DNA from: Atrichornis clamosus
Lineage: Eukaryota > Chordata > Aves > Passeriformes > Menuridae
DNA length: 64,000 nucleotides
Reading direction: 5' to 3'
NCBI GenBank assembly: GCA_013400975.1
Contig: WBMZ01011892.1
Span: forward strand, 1-64,000
Notes under the pieces: model-generated
What the model was told of the DNA's origin: nothing
Seen by the model: only the letters and a program-made list of their open reading frames with translations
The model's database searches: none
Position numbers and translations under genes: made by a program
Part shown: positions 37,089 to 51,400 of the stretch, in pieces
Layout of the letters: each line of letters begins with the position of its first letter
Position numbering within the stretch: the first letter of the stretch is position 1

Positions 37089-37535
37089 GTGAGTGGAACT
37101 GGTAAGAAGATGCTTTTATCCATTATTACACTCTAGTTTACAGCAGATTGAAAATTTTTTGACTACCTAAACAGTTTTGAACAACAGAGACTGATTTTAT
37201 TAAATCAAAACATATCGCAAAATCATTCAAGGTCACTGATATATAGGAAAGAAGTTCTCAAGAAGTTTCTTTGAAGTATAAAGATGTCCTTTATTTTGAA
37301 TATTACATTAAATCATGAAATCAAACTATTTTACTATGCTGTACTAAATAGGAGTGCAATGCAGTTTCAACAATGCTACCATTTGAAGTGTTCCAGTAAC
37401 ATTGAAACTAAGCACTTAAATCTGAAGAACGGGGTTTTTTTCAGTATATTCTAAAAATACTCTGCACTAATAATTTTGGAAGGATCATTTTGAATATCTT
37501 TCCAAAGCTATTTTGGCTGTATGTTCTAACCTATG

Positions 37536-37552
37536 AAAAAAAAAAAAAAAAA
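37536..37552. repeat. A-run (17)
   Basis: A homopolymer of 17 A. No cDNA-like sequence or target-site duplication is visible around it, so I do not read it as a retropseudogene tail. Confidence 0.9.
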
Positions 37553-39369
37553 CCACCACAAATCATTATACTTATTTCTGATGAAACAGACATTCCAAAT
37601 TTTGACCAGTCTTGACTGGAGTCATGCTCCAGTTCATGCTTCATCCCATTTTACAGTGCACTGTACTGCGCTGTGTGGAAAACTGAAGAGTTATAACACT
37701 GAACTCTAATGACTCTTAGATCAATAAAGCACTGTGACATGCTGTACTCCCAGCTGAAAGGAAAATTGAGCTGGCAATTGACATCTCGGATCTGCCAGTT
37801 CCTTACATTCACAGAGACATTATTATTTAGTCTGGTTGAAAGCAATATTCTAATATAACCAAAGGTCAGGGTTGAGTAATAAATCTGAAGCTACAGTCAG
37901 TTTATCATAATACTGCCATGTAAAAGTCACAATGTGTAAGTAAAGGTCAATTTTAGCAAGTCATATTCAAGTGTTTTTCCTTTGGGCTGTGTTAAAAAAA
38001 TCCTCTTCTGTGTTATGTGATAAGTATATTGAAAGGTATAACAATCACTAAATAACATATTAAAATTATCTAATTTTAATCCTGTTGTGTATCCGATGTT
38101 TAGACTGCACCACCATTCCAGTCTGTTCTTTTAGTTTCTCAGCACATCAACAAGTTAACCTTACCATGCATTCCCCTCAACTGGTAACCAGAAAGATTAT
38201 TAGCTCATTCTACAGGTGTTTCTGCGGATTTCCAAAGTTTCCTTACTTTTTGTTTCACTGAAGGCATTGAAGGATTATCATACTATTTAGAAAGACCTTC
38301 ACTCAGTAAGCAAGCTGAAGAAACACTATTTGCCTTGACATGATTCTTTTTTGTAAACTTTTAAACTGATGTAAACTGTACCTTTCTGTCAGCAAAGTCT
38401 AATGATCTAAAAGCACCCCACTAGTCAAAAAGCTGAAAATTTAAAAGCATTCACATGCCACTTCTCCTTAGAACAGCACATTTTAGCTGGAAACCTGTTC
38501 CATCAATCAAGAATTGTTATCCAGGCCTACAGTCTTGAGAAAACAACATAAGTGTAGGAGCTGTTTTATACTGAAAAATAGTGTGAGTGTTACTGTTTGA
38601 ATGTTACGCCTTGATGAGAACTCAACATGAGACCCCATAACAAGCCGTAGTACAATGTAGCCTCACACTCTGTAACAGAACGCAATTGCATCATTGTAGT
38701 AACTGGGTCAAGAAGTGTGGAAGGCCTGTGAGCAATTGGTGTGTAAACTACTAATGTAAGCATGGTTGCTTAAAAAAAAAAATTAAAGAAAGAAACAAAA
38801 GCCTTGTAGGACACAGACTACAGTCAATGTCCATTCTGGATTTCTTACTAATTGTGTTTATTAGCTGAGGTCCACTGAAATTTTCCACTGCTTTAGATAT
38901 TTGTATCACAATTGGCATTATTAAACCTTTTATGAAGGCTTGCCAAAAACCATTACCCAGCCTTTTTCCTTCTGTCTTCCTATTCCTTGTCAGAGTGTTT
39001 ACTATAGAGATGCTGGGCATCAACAGTAATTCAATTTATGAAGACTATGTCCACTCCAATCTGTTATTTCAGGAGCAGAAGAGGTCATGCAAAATTTATT
39101 ATTTTATAATGGCACATTTTCTTACACAGAAGAAAGTTCCAGAACTCTGCCTTTTCACTTTCATTAATATAACCATAGCAGTATTTTCTTCCTAGTCGAA
39201 TAATGTATGATAACTTTTACACTATTTTAATTATTTAATTATTTAACTTGAGCTGTGTACAGCTACCAAGATTCCTAATTTTTTCGTGCAGCATCCATTA
39301 GGAGTACTCATAAAAACTAGCAATAGTAAATACCATCTGTTGTCTTTGCTTCCCTCCCCCTCTCGCCAT

Positions 39370-39588
39370 CAGGTATTTGTACACATGGATAAGCCTGAGC
39401 CTGCTTTTCTCCAGGCTGAGCAGTCCCAGCTCTCTCAGCCTTTCCTCACATGAAAGGTGCTGCAAGCCCTTAATCATCTTCATGTGCTTTGCTGGACTGG
39501 CTTCAGTATGTCCTTCTAGGGAGCAGCCCAGACCTAGACACAGCGCTCCAGAGGAGTCGCACCAGTAGAGGGGAGAGGAATCACCTGT
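39370..39588 (-). mobile_element. CR1 LINE internal fragment
   Basis: In reverse orientation the sequence carries the CR1 words TTTTCTCCAGGCTGAGCAG, TCCCAGCTCTCTCAGCCTTT, CTTCATGTGCTTTGCTGGAC and CAGCGCTCCAGAGGAGTC. These belong to the end of the reverse-transcriptase frame. The 3' UTR and ATTCTATG terminus are absent, so the copy is truncated at both ends or was cut by a later deletion. The open frames on both strands here are repeat-derived. Confidence 0.9.
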
Positions 39589-41825
39589 GTTTTCAGGATT
39601 ACCATTTTACCCATAAAATGTAGGAAAACATTTTTCAAAAGGAATTTTCTTTTTAATATCTTTCCAATATCTTTATATTAGTGCACAACATAATGTTCTG
39701 CGTTTCTTGGCAGTTTACTCAAGACACATTATTAAAGAACAATTACTGAGAAAAGTGCTAGTTTCCCTTGGAATTTCTGGAACTAGCTAAGAATTTTCTC
39801 TGCATGTTTATCAACCCCAGATTTATTGTCCCTACAATTTGCTAGAGCACTTTATCTCCCATTATATCTGTGCTTTACTTACTATATCCTGGTTTAGTAC
39901 ATGATGCATTCCCCTTTCCTTTTCCCCACATACATGTGCTAGTCTGAAACCTATTTCATGAACTAAATATTTTTCACAATGTTGGAATTACTTTTCAATC
40001 ATTAAAATAGTCTCAGGGATGAATAATAATAAGAGAAAAAGATTAACACAAGTTTCAAAACAAGTTGTTATAATCAATATTTCAACAACATTTCTTGGAT
40101 GAAATATGCTATACTTCTGCATACCATAACACACCATATTTGTATTCCTTTACAGTTCCTGGTTTCAGACATAATCATGGCCAATTTAGGAATTTCATAG
40201 CTTTAGTGGGGAAAAATAAAACATTAATGGGGAAATAAAACCCATCTCCCATACTAATCAAAGAAAATACAAATACAAAGAAAAGTTACAGTTACCCTTG
40301 ATGCTCTCTGGTGTGTTTTGTATTTGTTATGGTTAAATAAGAAATAGCTCTAAACATCCTGTGCAGTAATCTTAGAATTTATGGGTACCTGCTGGTTGCA
40401 GTTACATAGTATTTTGAATATAATGGCTTAGCTTTAGCTTATTGCCATGCTAACCACTGCAGGCTCCATTACCTTTCAAGTACCTATCATAAATGCTGAC
40501 ATTAGCCATAGCCTTCTCTGTGTGATACTGTTCCTAATTTTTCCAGATTCAACAATTATATCACTGTTCTTCATAATTCACCCATCTTACCTGATGAACA
40601 TTTGCCTTTGATTCTAACTAGATCAAGTTAATTTTGGTCTTGCTTTCATTCCACTTTCTTTTAGGCTCTCTAAGTAAATTGCTTTTGGTTCATATTTTGA
40701 CAGAACTCAACTGGAATGCCAAATTCTACATTTTTTTCAAATGCAGGGCATTGAATCAGGTTAAATGTGGGAATACAGGCTTCCTAATTATGTATGTTAC
40801 CACTCTGCAGAACCATTAATCTTTTAAAAATAACACACTTGTGCTTCAGAAGGCATTGAATGGGTTGTTGGCTCTCAACAGAAAACATGAACAGTAATGT
40901 AAATGCACAATCACTGTTGCAGGGGAACTTTGGAATTATTTGAGCTTCAAGCTTTCTCATTTGTGAGCAAGACCCAGCTACTACTGCTGAAGAGCATGAA
41001 ATTGAGCTGTCATTACTTACTCATTATATTTTATAGAGCTAGGAATCATTAGGAATCAAGGATGTGAGTAATGAAAAATGGAGAGCTTATTTGTATCAAA
41101 TTCTTACTCTCCTTCCAATTTAGTATTATTCAAATGTCATCAAAATTATTCAAGAATATTTTGTTTTGATAAATTCTTCGTTGTATATCAATATTACAAA
41201 GGTAACTTTCATCCTACTCCCTTTTCACAATGACCCCACCTCTTAGACATTCCTTAAAATGTAATTTATCTCTGATACTTAGCAAGCATTTTAAGGCTAT
41301 TCACCTTTTCCAAATATTCTCTGCCTTCAGAAATGGCAAGCTCATGCTGTTTGAGATAAGCCCCTTAAAGGATTGCTTTGAATGGCTGAAGGTCTTCTAT
41401 AAAACTGTTAAGGATTTAGCAGTTCTTCCCCATCATTTTAGCTTCAGACACCTTTTAGTTAGCCAAATATGGGCACTATTACATGGGAAACTGAATTTCT
41501 TAAATTCAGCAAGGTGGTTCTAGAAGTGTCATTTTGTTTTAAGGTGCCTAAACCTGAATAGGTTTATTATAAACAAAAAAATTTTAGTAAGGTTATAAAA
41601 TAGCATGTAATGGAGACTTGTAGATACACTGCTTAATTGTTAAAAGGAATAAACCTGACCATATTGTGCACTAGTTAATATTGGTGTAAGAAAGAGTAGC
41701 TTGACTTCCCTAATTTTTTTAAAATTTATTGTAAAATACACGAAAGTAGAATTAGAGTGTAATTTAATCTAGCATTCAAAATGATATTTTTAAGAACAGG
41801 AGAAAAGAAGAGCTGAAATATCTCT

Positions 41826-42161
41826 CTTACGAAAGCAGGCTGAGAGCTGGGGTTTTTCAGCCTGGAGAAGAGAGCTGGAGAGGGACTTTTGACATGGGCA
41901 GGTAGTGATAAGACAAGGAAAATGACCTTAAACTGCCAGAGGGCAGGTTTAGATTAGATGTTAGGAAAAAATTTTTCACTGTGAGGGTGGTGAGGCTCTA
42001 GAACCACTTGCACATAGAAGTAGTAGATGGCCCATCCCTGGAAAAGCTGAACGCCAGGCTGGATGGGGCTTTGAGCAAACTTTTCTAGTGGAAAGTGTCC
42101 CTATTCATGTTGGAGACAAGATGAACTTTCAGATCCCTTCCAATCTAAACCATTCTAAGAA
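41826..42161 (+). mobile_element. CR1 LINE, 5'-truncated
   Basis: In order it shows GCAGGCTGAGAGCTGGGG, TTTCAGCCTGGAGAAGAG, AGATGTTAGGAAAAAATTTTT, GAGGGTGGTGAGGCTCTAGA and CAGATCCCTTCCAATC, colinear with the copy at 36.3 kb. The terminus has decayed to CCATTCTAAG. It shares GAGGGTGGTGAGGCTCT and CAGGCTGGATGGGGC with that copy, so both belong to related subfamilies; this one carries more small deletions and is probably older. Confidence 0.92.
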
Positions 42162-45100
42162 AAGATGACTCTCACATTATCTTGGATAATGAATTATATA
42201 GTGTCATCATTGTAATTTTAATTCAACAAGGTGAAAATGAGTCCAAAACACAGTACCATACCATCTACTAGAGAGAAAATTCTCTCCTAGATCAAACCAG
42301 GTTTTGTCACCAGTGCTGCAAGACCCTCACACTTGTAATATTTTTACTGTGATGGGACATTCTCTTCTTTTCCACAGACCACCTGGATGAGTGGTAGGTC
42401 ATTCTGAAGACTGTGGAATCAGCAACTGCCTTCACACTACTGATCCTGATACCAAGGTTCAAAGAGCAATGTGTTGTATTGTTAAATTCAGAAGTCTAAG
42501 TGGAATTTTATGGTACTAAACTTACTGCTCTGGGTCTAATTCCACTGGGGCTGAAAGATAATTTTTAGAACTTGAAATTTGGAACTCAATTTAGGTGCAA
42601 CCACTTAGTTTTACTTGTAGAAAAATCCTATGATTACCTATAAAGTCCAATATGTTTGCATATTTTTCCTTCATACTTAAAAGAAGGTAGTAAATTAATT
42701 GTACAGCCTTACTGATAAATAGGTTTTTCATTGAAGCTTGTGAATGGGTGTGGTAAGAGAGCAAAACAAGACACAGAAAATTACTTGACTGTATTTAGAA
42801 AGTTCACATGACAAAGAAAAAAAAAAGTTTTCCAAACTGACCCTGAAAATACAAGCTAATTCTTAATGCGCCTATTTGATGAGTACTGCGTGACAGTTCT
42901 GGCAGGCTTACAGAACACTTGCAAATGAAGAGGAAGGTGGAATGGGGAAGAAAGCTTGTTAATTAGCATTTTTACTATCTCAGATGGAAAGGACAGCATA
43001 GATTTGCAAACAGCATTACGACAGTATTTCTAGGGCAAAACAAGCTGTGGAAAAAAAAAGGGGAACCTAGAAGATTCCTTCTGCACAAACATTGTTAAGG
43101 GAATAAGCAGACGACAGTACATACAAATCAAGTCAATTTACTTTCTATTATGAATGTTCACTCCACTTATTAAGTGCTCAGTTCCATGTCTCTCTCTATC
43201 ATGAAAAAGTAGGAGTTATGAGTGTTAAAGAGCCGGTTACAGTGTAGCACTTGCCCTAAGCCCTGCTCCAGGCACCTATATTAGTAGCAGAATGACATCT
43301 AGTTCCATACGGCGCAGCCACACTGCCCCAACCTGAGCTCAGGCTGACTTATGGATCTTGCCACCCTTTGCAAAGACAGTAAGCAACCCTTCCAGGGTTT
43401 CAGATTTTCTGCATGACATTGATTATTTTATGTTACTGCAGGGACAGAAGAAACATACAATGGTAAACTTGGGCTAGTTACACCTCCGCCTGGCTTCTGC
43501 AAGGAGGAGGGCTTTTTGGCTTCTGCACCCAAATATTCCCCTACAGCCTTGTAAGAACAATTTTGTATTCCAACAGCTTGGGAACAAGACAAAATTGTGA
43601 GTAAAACACAGTTCTGTACAGCCTTCACTCTATTACCAGGGTTTGATCTCATACAGGTGACTTGATTTTTCCATAATTTATTAGGTAACTTTTGTTGTTG
43701 GAAGAACTCCTTCATTGTTTCCAAAACCAAAAATGAAATATTTCCAGGTATGAGTAACTGACACTGAATATGATCCAGGCCCTTTCAAGGCACAAATATA
43801 TTTTACAGAGATACACTACTTAAATCCTTGTTGAATGTACAATACCCCCTAATGTGAACATTAAAACTGAGGACTTAATACCTTTCTTTCAACAACTTAT
43901 CAGAAAAGCTAGTAGAGTAACTACTGTTGAACTCTTGCTCTTAACTTGTAAAAGATGAAATTTCACATTATAAAACTAAGACCTATCAGCGTAACTGCTT
44001 CAGTGTCTATGTTGTGACCATAAATTTGTGACTGCAATATGGCTCCAGCAGTTTATCTGTGATGTTATATAGACATAGAACACTGCATAGACACTGAGTG
44101 TTATGTCCACTATGAACTTCTATATATATAACTAATAATGTGCTATGCACACATACTGTCAGTCAGTGTCTATAGAGTAGATATACTCTCACAGAGATAA
44201 ATACTATGAATAAAAATGGTCTCATACCTACTTGAAAGCTCCCACTCTGTCCTAAAGACCTATTACATAGTGTCAGACTAGACAGTAATGAGAAATGAGA
44301 TGATAATAGTAAGATGAAAATGAAAAATAGCAAAAGACAGTACTGGAAGTCCGTTTGGTGTTTTATCAGTGCAATTGCTGAAAGTGTGAACATTTTTTTA
44401 AAAGGCTGTACAGGATGAAAAGAATAATAAAAAAACCAGCTAAATGTATGAACAGAAAATAACTGAATGTAATTTGGAAATTCTTCATAACATGTATGCC
44501 TTATACGCCTTCTTTCTAGAAAATGAACACTCTTGTAGATTTTGCAATTACGGCATTAAAATGCATTAAGAAATGACCTCCAGAGACAATTTTCCAAAAC
44601 TTCTAACTTTTCTGAAATTGTAATCACTAACATTAGGAAGAAAAACATCTGAATCAGGACTTGGCTGAGTTTTCCAATGGTCCAAGTACAAAATTCCAAG
44701 CATCAAAATGATCTCAAATTCCATCTTATAACACAGTTTAATCACACTGCCTTCTAAAGAAGTTTTTGATCTTCAAGTTGCTCCCCAGAGGACTGCGCAT
44801 GATCACAGTGTTGTACCAGATGCACAGTGCTGCAACAGACAGTGTAAACCCCCTGCCCCCAGGGAAGGTACCTGGGCATTCCCAGGTAAACCTGAACATT
44901 TATTAACCCATTGAATTCTATTTTTCATGTGTTTCTCCCTCCTGGAAAGGATCAGGATGGTGTCCATCACTTTGACCAATGGGCACTGATATTGCAACGA
45001 TCAAGTCTTGTCACTGGATCCACAGGTGGTGATTTCTTTCTACTCATCCTTTCTTTCCCTTATGCACTTTCTTAAGTGTTATTTTTAGGCTTTCATATTG

Positions 45101-45196
45101 CTGTCTCACTACAGATAATAATAACTGAAACAGCTACATACCTCCTTCCCATTGCAACCAAATTGTTCAAAAATAAACCCTTATATATGTATAAAC

Positions 45197-45246
45197 CACA
45201 CACACACACACACACACACGTGTGTGTATATATATATATATATATT
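45197..45246. repeat. Compound microsatellite (CA)n(TG)n(TA)n
   Basis: About 11 CA units at 45197-45219 run straight into four GT/TG units and then nine TA units. The CA and TG parts are reverse complements, so the junction at CACGTG is a self-complementary dyad. The array is likely length-polymorphic. Short frames across it are artefacts. Confidence 0.95.
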
Positions 45247-45385
45247 TAAAAACAGCACACATTCAGAAATGTTTGACTCTAATCCACCCCAAGGGATCTA
45301 TCAACAAGACTTGAGTTACCCCCACCTTAAGGGGTGCGTCCCAACCCCTGGGAACGCGTGCAGTTGTCCACCTCACGTCACTCAC

Positions 45386-45452
45386 CTCTGAGGACAGCAT
45401 CTTCAGAGTAAGCAGCCCTCAGGCAGGACCCAGCAGGGGGGAAAAGATGAGT
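45386..45452 (-). other. Candidate internal exon (67 bases)
   Basis: On the minus strand, the pyrimidine-rich TATCTCTTCTTAG ends at 45453 and CAGAG|GTGAGTGAC crosses 45386/45385, so both sites fit consensus. The exon is open throughout in one frame: 22 codons plus one base, beginning THLFPPAGSC and ending YSEDAVLR. The other two frames stop. The surrounding 150 bases are richer in G+C than the neighbourhood. A CRE-like CACGTCA at 45374-45380 lies in what would be the following intron. I do not recognise the peptide, and no partner exon was identified. Confidence 0.3.
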
Positions 45453-48400
45453 CTAAGAAGAGATATCAGAAATAAAATCAGACCTAATGAAAATAAAACT
45501 TTTAATTTGCATTATTGACCTCCTAACCCAATTTTATTTTTACCAAATATTAGAATTCTGATGGAGTTTACATCGAAGTTTTTTAAAACACCTTGCTTAA
45601 AAATACCATCTCTCTGAAAACATCAAGTGGGGCTTTTTTGTTGTTTTTCTTTGTAAAAACCCAACCTGCTCTATAGAACTTAACTTTTAACTGCTTTGAT
45701 TTATATGCTAAGTCTCCCTTTAAAATACAGTCTACTACCCTTGGAGACCTAGTGTAAGAGCTGGGAACCAGCTCCTCATTATACAGAAAAAGCAAGACAA
45801 AATTTCACAAAAAGAAAAAAAATTAGGAAACTGCAAGGTAAACACCGAAATAAACAGAAGCTGGTAGAAAAAATATAATATACTTACAATACATTGTTTG
45901 GATATAGAAAATTTAAACATTTCTCTCCTATCCTATGGTAGGCTACATAACAGAGGGAAAATTGTTACTATTTATAAATTACATATAATATGAAATAATA
46001 AGTATTCTATTATTTACATCTGCTATTGTTTTGGTTTTTTTAAATTGAAGATATATCTAAACGCTTGCTTTTTTTTGATTCTTAGATTCTTACATATATA
46101 TTAAGATATTATCAGCTTCTAAGTGACTACCATTCATAAAGGTGAGAAGAGAAACACGTGAGAAGCAGAAATAAGCTTTTAAAAAAAATCTTTAAATTTT
46201 CTGCTTTTCATAAACCAATAGATTAAGGGAGTAAAAAAAAATTTGTAGAGAGATAGTAAGGAGCCTCACAATGTAAGTATGTAACATTTTGTTTATTTCT
46301 TAGGAAATAAATTTTAATTAATTTTGATTTTTTCTAAATAAAAAAATCAATCTTCATTTTTTTTCAAAATTATCCTGTGCACATATTGTCCTATGAAACG
46401 ATATGTTTCAGAAAATATTTTAAATAACTTTAATTTTGAAGGTTAAGCTGCTTATGAAAATATCTTGCATGCAAAAAATACTATGTTTCATAATAAAAGA
46501 ATATTACTAGACTGACAATTCAAGTTGTTATGGTACCAGAGTCCATGAAAAGGGTAAATGAGCTTACAAACTGTTTAGGTAATTTTCTTCACGGAATTTT
46601 TTATATTCAGTTTTTCCATTAAAATCCTTTTGAACTGATTCAGAGAATAAACCATGAAACAAAAGAACAACGAAGAGATAGAGTCATTATTACTGTTCTG
46701 AAATATAAACACCTATTTTGTTTACACTCTTTATATGTTAACAGATGTGTAACATTTGTATACTCTGAAAGAAAAGGGAGAGCAAGCTCAATGAGACCTC
46801 CATTTTGCAAAAAAAAAAAAAAAAAAGGAAGAAAAATGATCAGTCACAGTCAGGCAACTGCAATAGTGATTTGATTAACAGTGTTATTTAGGGCAAGTTA
46901 TTTAGCAACTTGGTTGAACCATATTGTTCTGCAAGCTAAACATAGCTGTTGTGTACGCACAGGAGACCACGTCCAGGACAAATGGAGTTCACCTCTGCCT
47001 GGTGCAATCGTTGTTTCACAGACTGCGTTTGCCCACACAGAGCCCCGGGTGGAAGCACACCTGGAGGGGCAACCAGGAAGGGGAGGAAGCAGGTGTTAGC
47101 AGGATGAGAGAGGGAAGTTGTGGACTTCTGGACCATACAGTCTCAGAGCAATCTGAGCGTTGTCTTTCGTCATTGTTTCAACAAAGAGAGCGCAGCTGGG
47201 AGACAACAACCACATAGATGCTTTTGACTCACTGACATCTTTGTGATCCTAGCCAGATCTTTTGTGTTGCTCGCCAACGTGAAACAGGACTTAGTAATGT
47301 CAAATATTTAGTGTCCTGCTGAAAACAGCAACTCTATTCCTTCCTTTGTTGGTTCTCAGCAATGATTTGATTGACTTTTCAAGCTTCTCAGAAAATAATT
47401 TTCATGTTAATAGTCAATCTGACAGATATCAAGTGAAAAAAAGGCATACTTATGATACTGAAGCAATAAAACTTCCTGTGACTGTCCAAAAATGCATGAG
47501 AAAAGAGAAATAGTAGAAATACTGTGGTTTACACACTGCAGATGTTCAACTGATGGTCACTGATTTTGACCTAAGATCATAAGCAATAGAATATTTTGCT
47601 GAAGGTATGTATTATATTTTCCATCTGTTATTTTGTTATTCTATGGATGTTTAAAAAAATTCTTTTATAATTTAGCTGTGAATTCAAACATTTTGGAGAA
47701 ACAAGGAATCACTTCTAATTATTGGGCTATGGGTCAGATCTGGGATATTTTTATCTTGTTAAATTACGTTGGAAAAAACAGCCATTCAAAAACCAGAGCT
47801 TTTGATCATTAAGATTTCAAAACCTGGGACTGAGCTGTATTTGCAAATCCGGAGAAAATTATAAATATATATTCTGGTACCTCATCCAAAGTTAAAGGAA
47901 TTACGGGTTAAATGCACTCTTTATGAAAACCCAGAATGTTAGCTCAATGAAGTAACTTCATCTGGAACAAGAGAATACTGTGAGTGACAGAGCCCATTAC
48001 ATATTTCTCTGTAATTAGTATAATATTTGAAGTATCACCTGATAAAGTCTCAAGCTACACCACACACCTCCACTGACGGGTCATCAGTAAACTAAGAAAA
48101 ACCTCTTTTAATTTGGGGACACTATGACAATAACAGACACCAAACACAATTTCTGGATGCACAGAGGGAATTTAGCAGGCACATGCATCCAGTGTTGGTG
48201 CACCTACAATGGGTGTTGCCAGTAAGAAGTAACCTGAATTCCACCAGTTGAAACACTAGAATACTTTAAAACTACAAAAAAAAAAAAAAAAAAAGAACTA
48301 AAAAGACTCAAACAAACAAACAAAGAAACAGAATTATTTTTTAAAATACAGGTAGCCAATTTTTATGAACAAAGGATAAGTAAAAAAACCCTAACACGTT

Positions 48401-51400
48401 ATGTCTTTTCCATCTGTATTATTCACGATTCTATGCAACTGCTATGTGAAGTGTTTAAATAGTAAACTCTATTTAAACATTCAAAAGTAAAAGATTTATT
48501 CTTTTGTAAATGTTCTTTTATAGAATAGCAGAAAGTTTCATTATATAAACTGAGCTATTGTGTGTTTCACTGTATGTGGCAAGAAATGCTGCTATTTTTA
48601 AAACTTCTAAAAAGGCTTCATAATTATTACTACAAATAATTAATTTTACTTTTCTGTTTGTGAAGTGTGTGCAGGTAGGAATGTCTGCAGAGACAGAGGC
48701 TTACAAGTCCATTTTTAACTTTCTGTAAACAGAACAGTCCCAGAAAATAAGTACCTGTTATTGCTGAATTAATTTTTGAAAACTTTTGTGGAATATTTGG
48801 AGAGCAGTAGGTGCATTCCTAATGCATGGAAAAACAAGTGCATTCTGCAGTTATAGATCTAACTTTTCTCTGGTTTAATAGCAGAATATTCCTGCAGATA
48901 CATTTGCTGTATACATAGAATTTAATGAAAAAATTTCAGACATGAAGCAGTTTTCAGCTGACCCAGAACTGCACGACTAAGCCCTTACGCAATTCTCTTC
49001 TTCAAGATGGCTGTTTCAATTATTCCTTTACTGGCGTGAAGCTGATTCAGTGCAGATGACACTTTTAAGACCATTTATCATAATCCAAGGCTCATTCACC
49101 TCTGTGGAAAACATTTCAGTATCTTTTAGAGAGACTTAAAATTAGAAAGGTAAGTTCTGGGAGTATGATGCTGTGCAACAGCATAAATTCTCATGCATGT
49201 TCTCTTGCATGATACAAAAACACCAAGCATTTTGTCTAGGAGGAATTGTGACCATATTCATCAGAGTAGCTTTTTCTACATAAACAGACACATGAAATTA
49301 AATGCAGGTGTTTTCTTGGACACATTAATTTTTTTGCTTGTTTTTGTTATTTATTGACCAAATTCAATAAAAATTCTACCAAAAAATGGTCATATGGAAT
49401 CAGACCATAAAACAGCAATTCAGGTACTAACATTATTTTTGTATTAGCAAAAATGGTAAATTATACCTCTGTAAATTTTTATTCATTACTTTCTGAAAAT
49501 GTTCTTCATATTGTATACTTTATTTTCCCATACTCTAGGCCATTGTAATCTGTTTGTAAATTGCACACTCCACTGATTAAAGTTCACTGTATTTGAACCA
49601 AATCACAGTTACTATATAGCTCTCCTGATAAAACTATATGTATTTGCAAATAAGGCAAAGGCCCCACCTACATGTGAGTCAAAGGCTTTCTATGTAAAGA
49701 AGTTAGATTTAAGTAAGATTATATTTAATTTTCTTCAGCTCCTGAAATAATCTACAAATTAGTCTGCTATGTGCTCTGCAGATAAATATTCAGATTATTT
49801 AGGATCTCTATTATTCCTTTCCCGGTTTATTTTTATGTATACACAGAGTACTTTGTCTCAAAAGTGCAAATATATGCAGTGCTATTATACTGTTCTGAAA
49901 CCTCTGTTTATATATTCCAAGCTAGCTGGAACTTTTTCAAGGCCCTTCGCTATCTTAGACATTTTGAGAATATTTTGAAAGCTTGAATAAATTGCCTAAC
50001 CGCCCAATGCCTAGGGCAGCTAGGCAGTGTCTGAAGACTTAGTGAATTGAGTGACTCTTAAATTAGACATTTGCATGGTTATTTTTAATTAATCACCATA
50101 TAAAATATAATTAGCATGCACCACTTATCATTTGAATAGCAGTTGGCAATTTTTTTATTTTGTAAATTCTTCATAGAGCACAGAGTTCAGGAGAAAAAAG
50201 GGAATCCCAGAGGCTGATGTCAGAAATAATCAGGGGTGATTTAGTTGGCTGTTGCTCAGGATATAACATGCAGTTTATTTCACTCTTTATTGGTCAGGAT
50301 TTCTTAACTTAGACATACACAACTGTCCGTGTTTTTCATATCTTTCCTTCATTTTGGAACAGCAATGTTCTTGACAAAAAAAATAACTCTAAGGCTTGCA
50401 GAGAACTTCATTCTTGAGTGCTGTGTTGTTACTTTGGATGCTGACTGTAAAGGTAGCAGGTAGTACTGATGCAGAGCCCCTACTATCTTCATTGAACATT
50501 TGTTTGTGCTGGTATGAATGAAAAATTCCTAATGCTGCTTTAAAGTGGACTGAAGAACACACAAGAAGAGCTGTAAGGCAGGGAGCATCCCTAGATGAAC
50601 ACTGGGAAGCAAATTCCTTCCTGTCTGGAGGCAACCAGCCCTTAGTTAGGGTTCAAAGGTACAGATCCTTCCTAACAAACAAAGGAGTCAGTATCAAAAG
50701 CTGGTGCACACCCCCAGCATCTCTTAAGTCAACAGTTCTCACTGCCATGGTGCCCAGAGCTGGTAAGGACCTTCAGAATCACACAGATGAACTTTTAAAG
50801 ACCACACAGACAACATTAACTGTGTATGCATGAACAAGCCCATTCCCAGCATGAGATGGTTGCAGGTCCTGCAGCACACTGATTGTCCAGGCTCATTAAC
50901 ATCCACTCCTGATGACACGTCTCAAAAAGGCACTTTGTATTTGTTCTGGAACAATGTAAAGTGATTTCTGACAAATGCAAACTGATTTCTGACAGACTGT
51001 GTTCCCATCCTAACTGCCTCTGTAGACATACAGATCAGACCCCACTTAACATCTCCAGACTCAGTCTGATGCTCTGTCCAAGCCAGATTGCTGCAACTCG
51101 GCTAGGTGGGGCTTTGCTTTCTTTCAGCTAAGTACACAACTCTGTTAAAGGTGTCTTGAGCACTAATTTTAAGTTGATCATATTTCCAGAAGAGCAACTA
51201 GAGCAAATTACCTCAAACAAGCAGGATAAGCTGACAGCATTCTCTTGCTCTGAGGACATTCTTCCCTTCACGGCACCATCTGGACTGCATCCTTCATACC
51301 ACACATCACCTGTGTGCACTGCAGTCAAGAGGGTGCTCCTAAAATTTCATTTACACTAGAAAGAATTTTATCTTTAGAAGAGATCTGAAGAATCATCTAC

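Larger units (their letters stand above)
37089..45385. other. Mostly unique AT-rich sequence, no gene seen
   Basis: Apart from the CR1 pieces, the A-run and the microsatellite listed separately, no gene or RNA gene is visible. A plus-strand pyrimidine tract ends in CCACAG at 42,378 and is followed after 16 bases by G|GTAGGT, too short to support as an exon. Confidence 0.55.

Noticed and set aside
46809..46826. An 18-base A-run as a possible retropseudogene tail.
   Set aside because: No cDNA-like body, poly(A) signal or target-site duplication was seen next to it; the same holds for the runs at 37536 and 48276.
46881..47217. Overlapping frames on both strands in a GC-richer block.
   Set aside because: No family resemblance and no splice sites of note; composition explains the openness.
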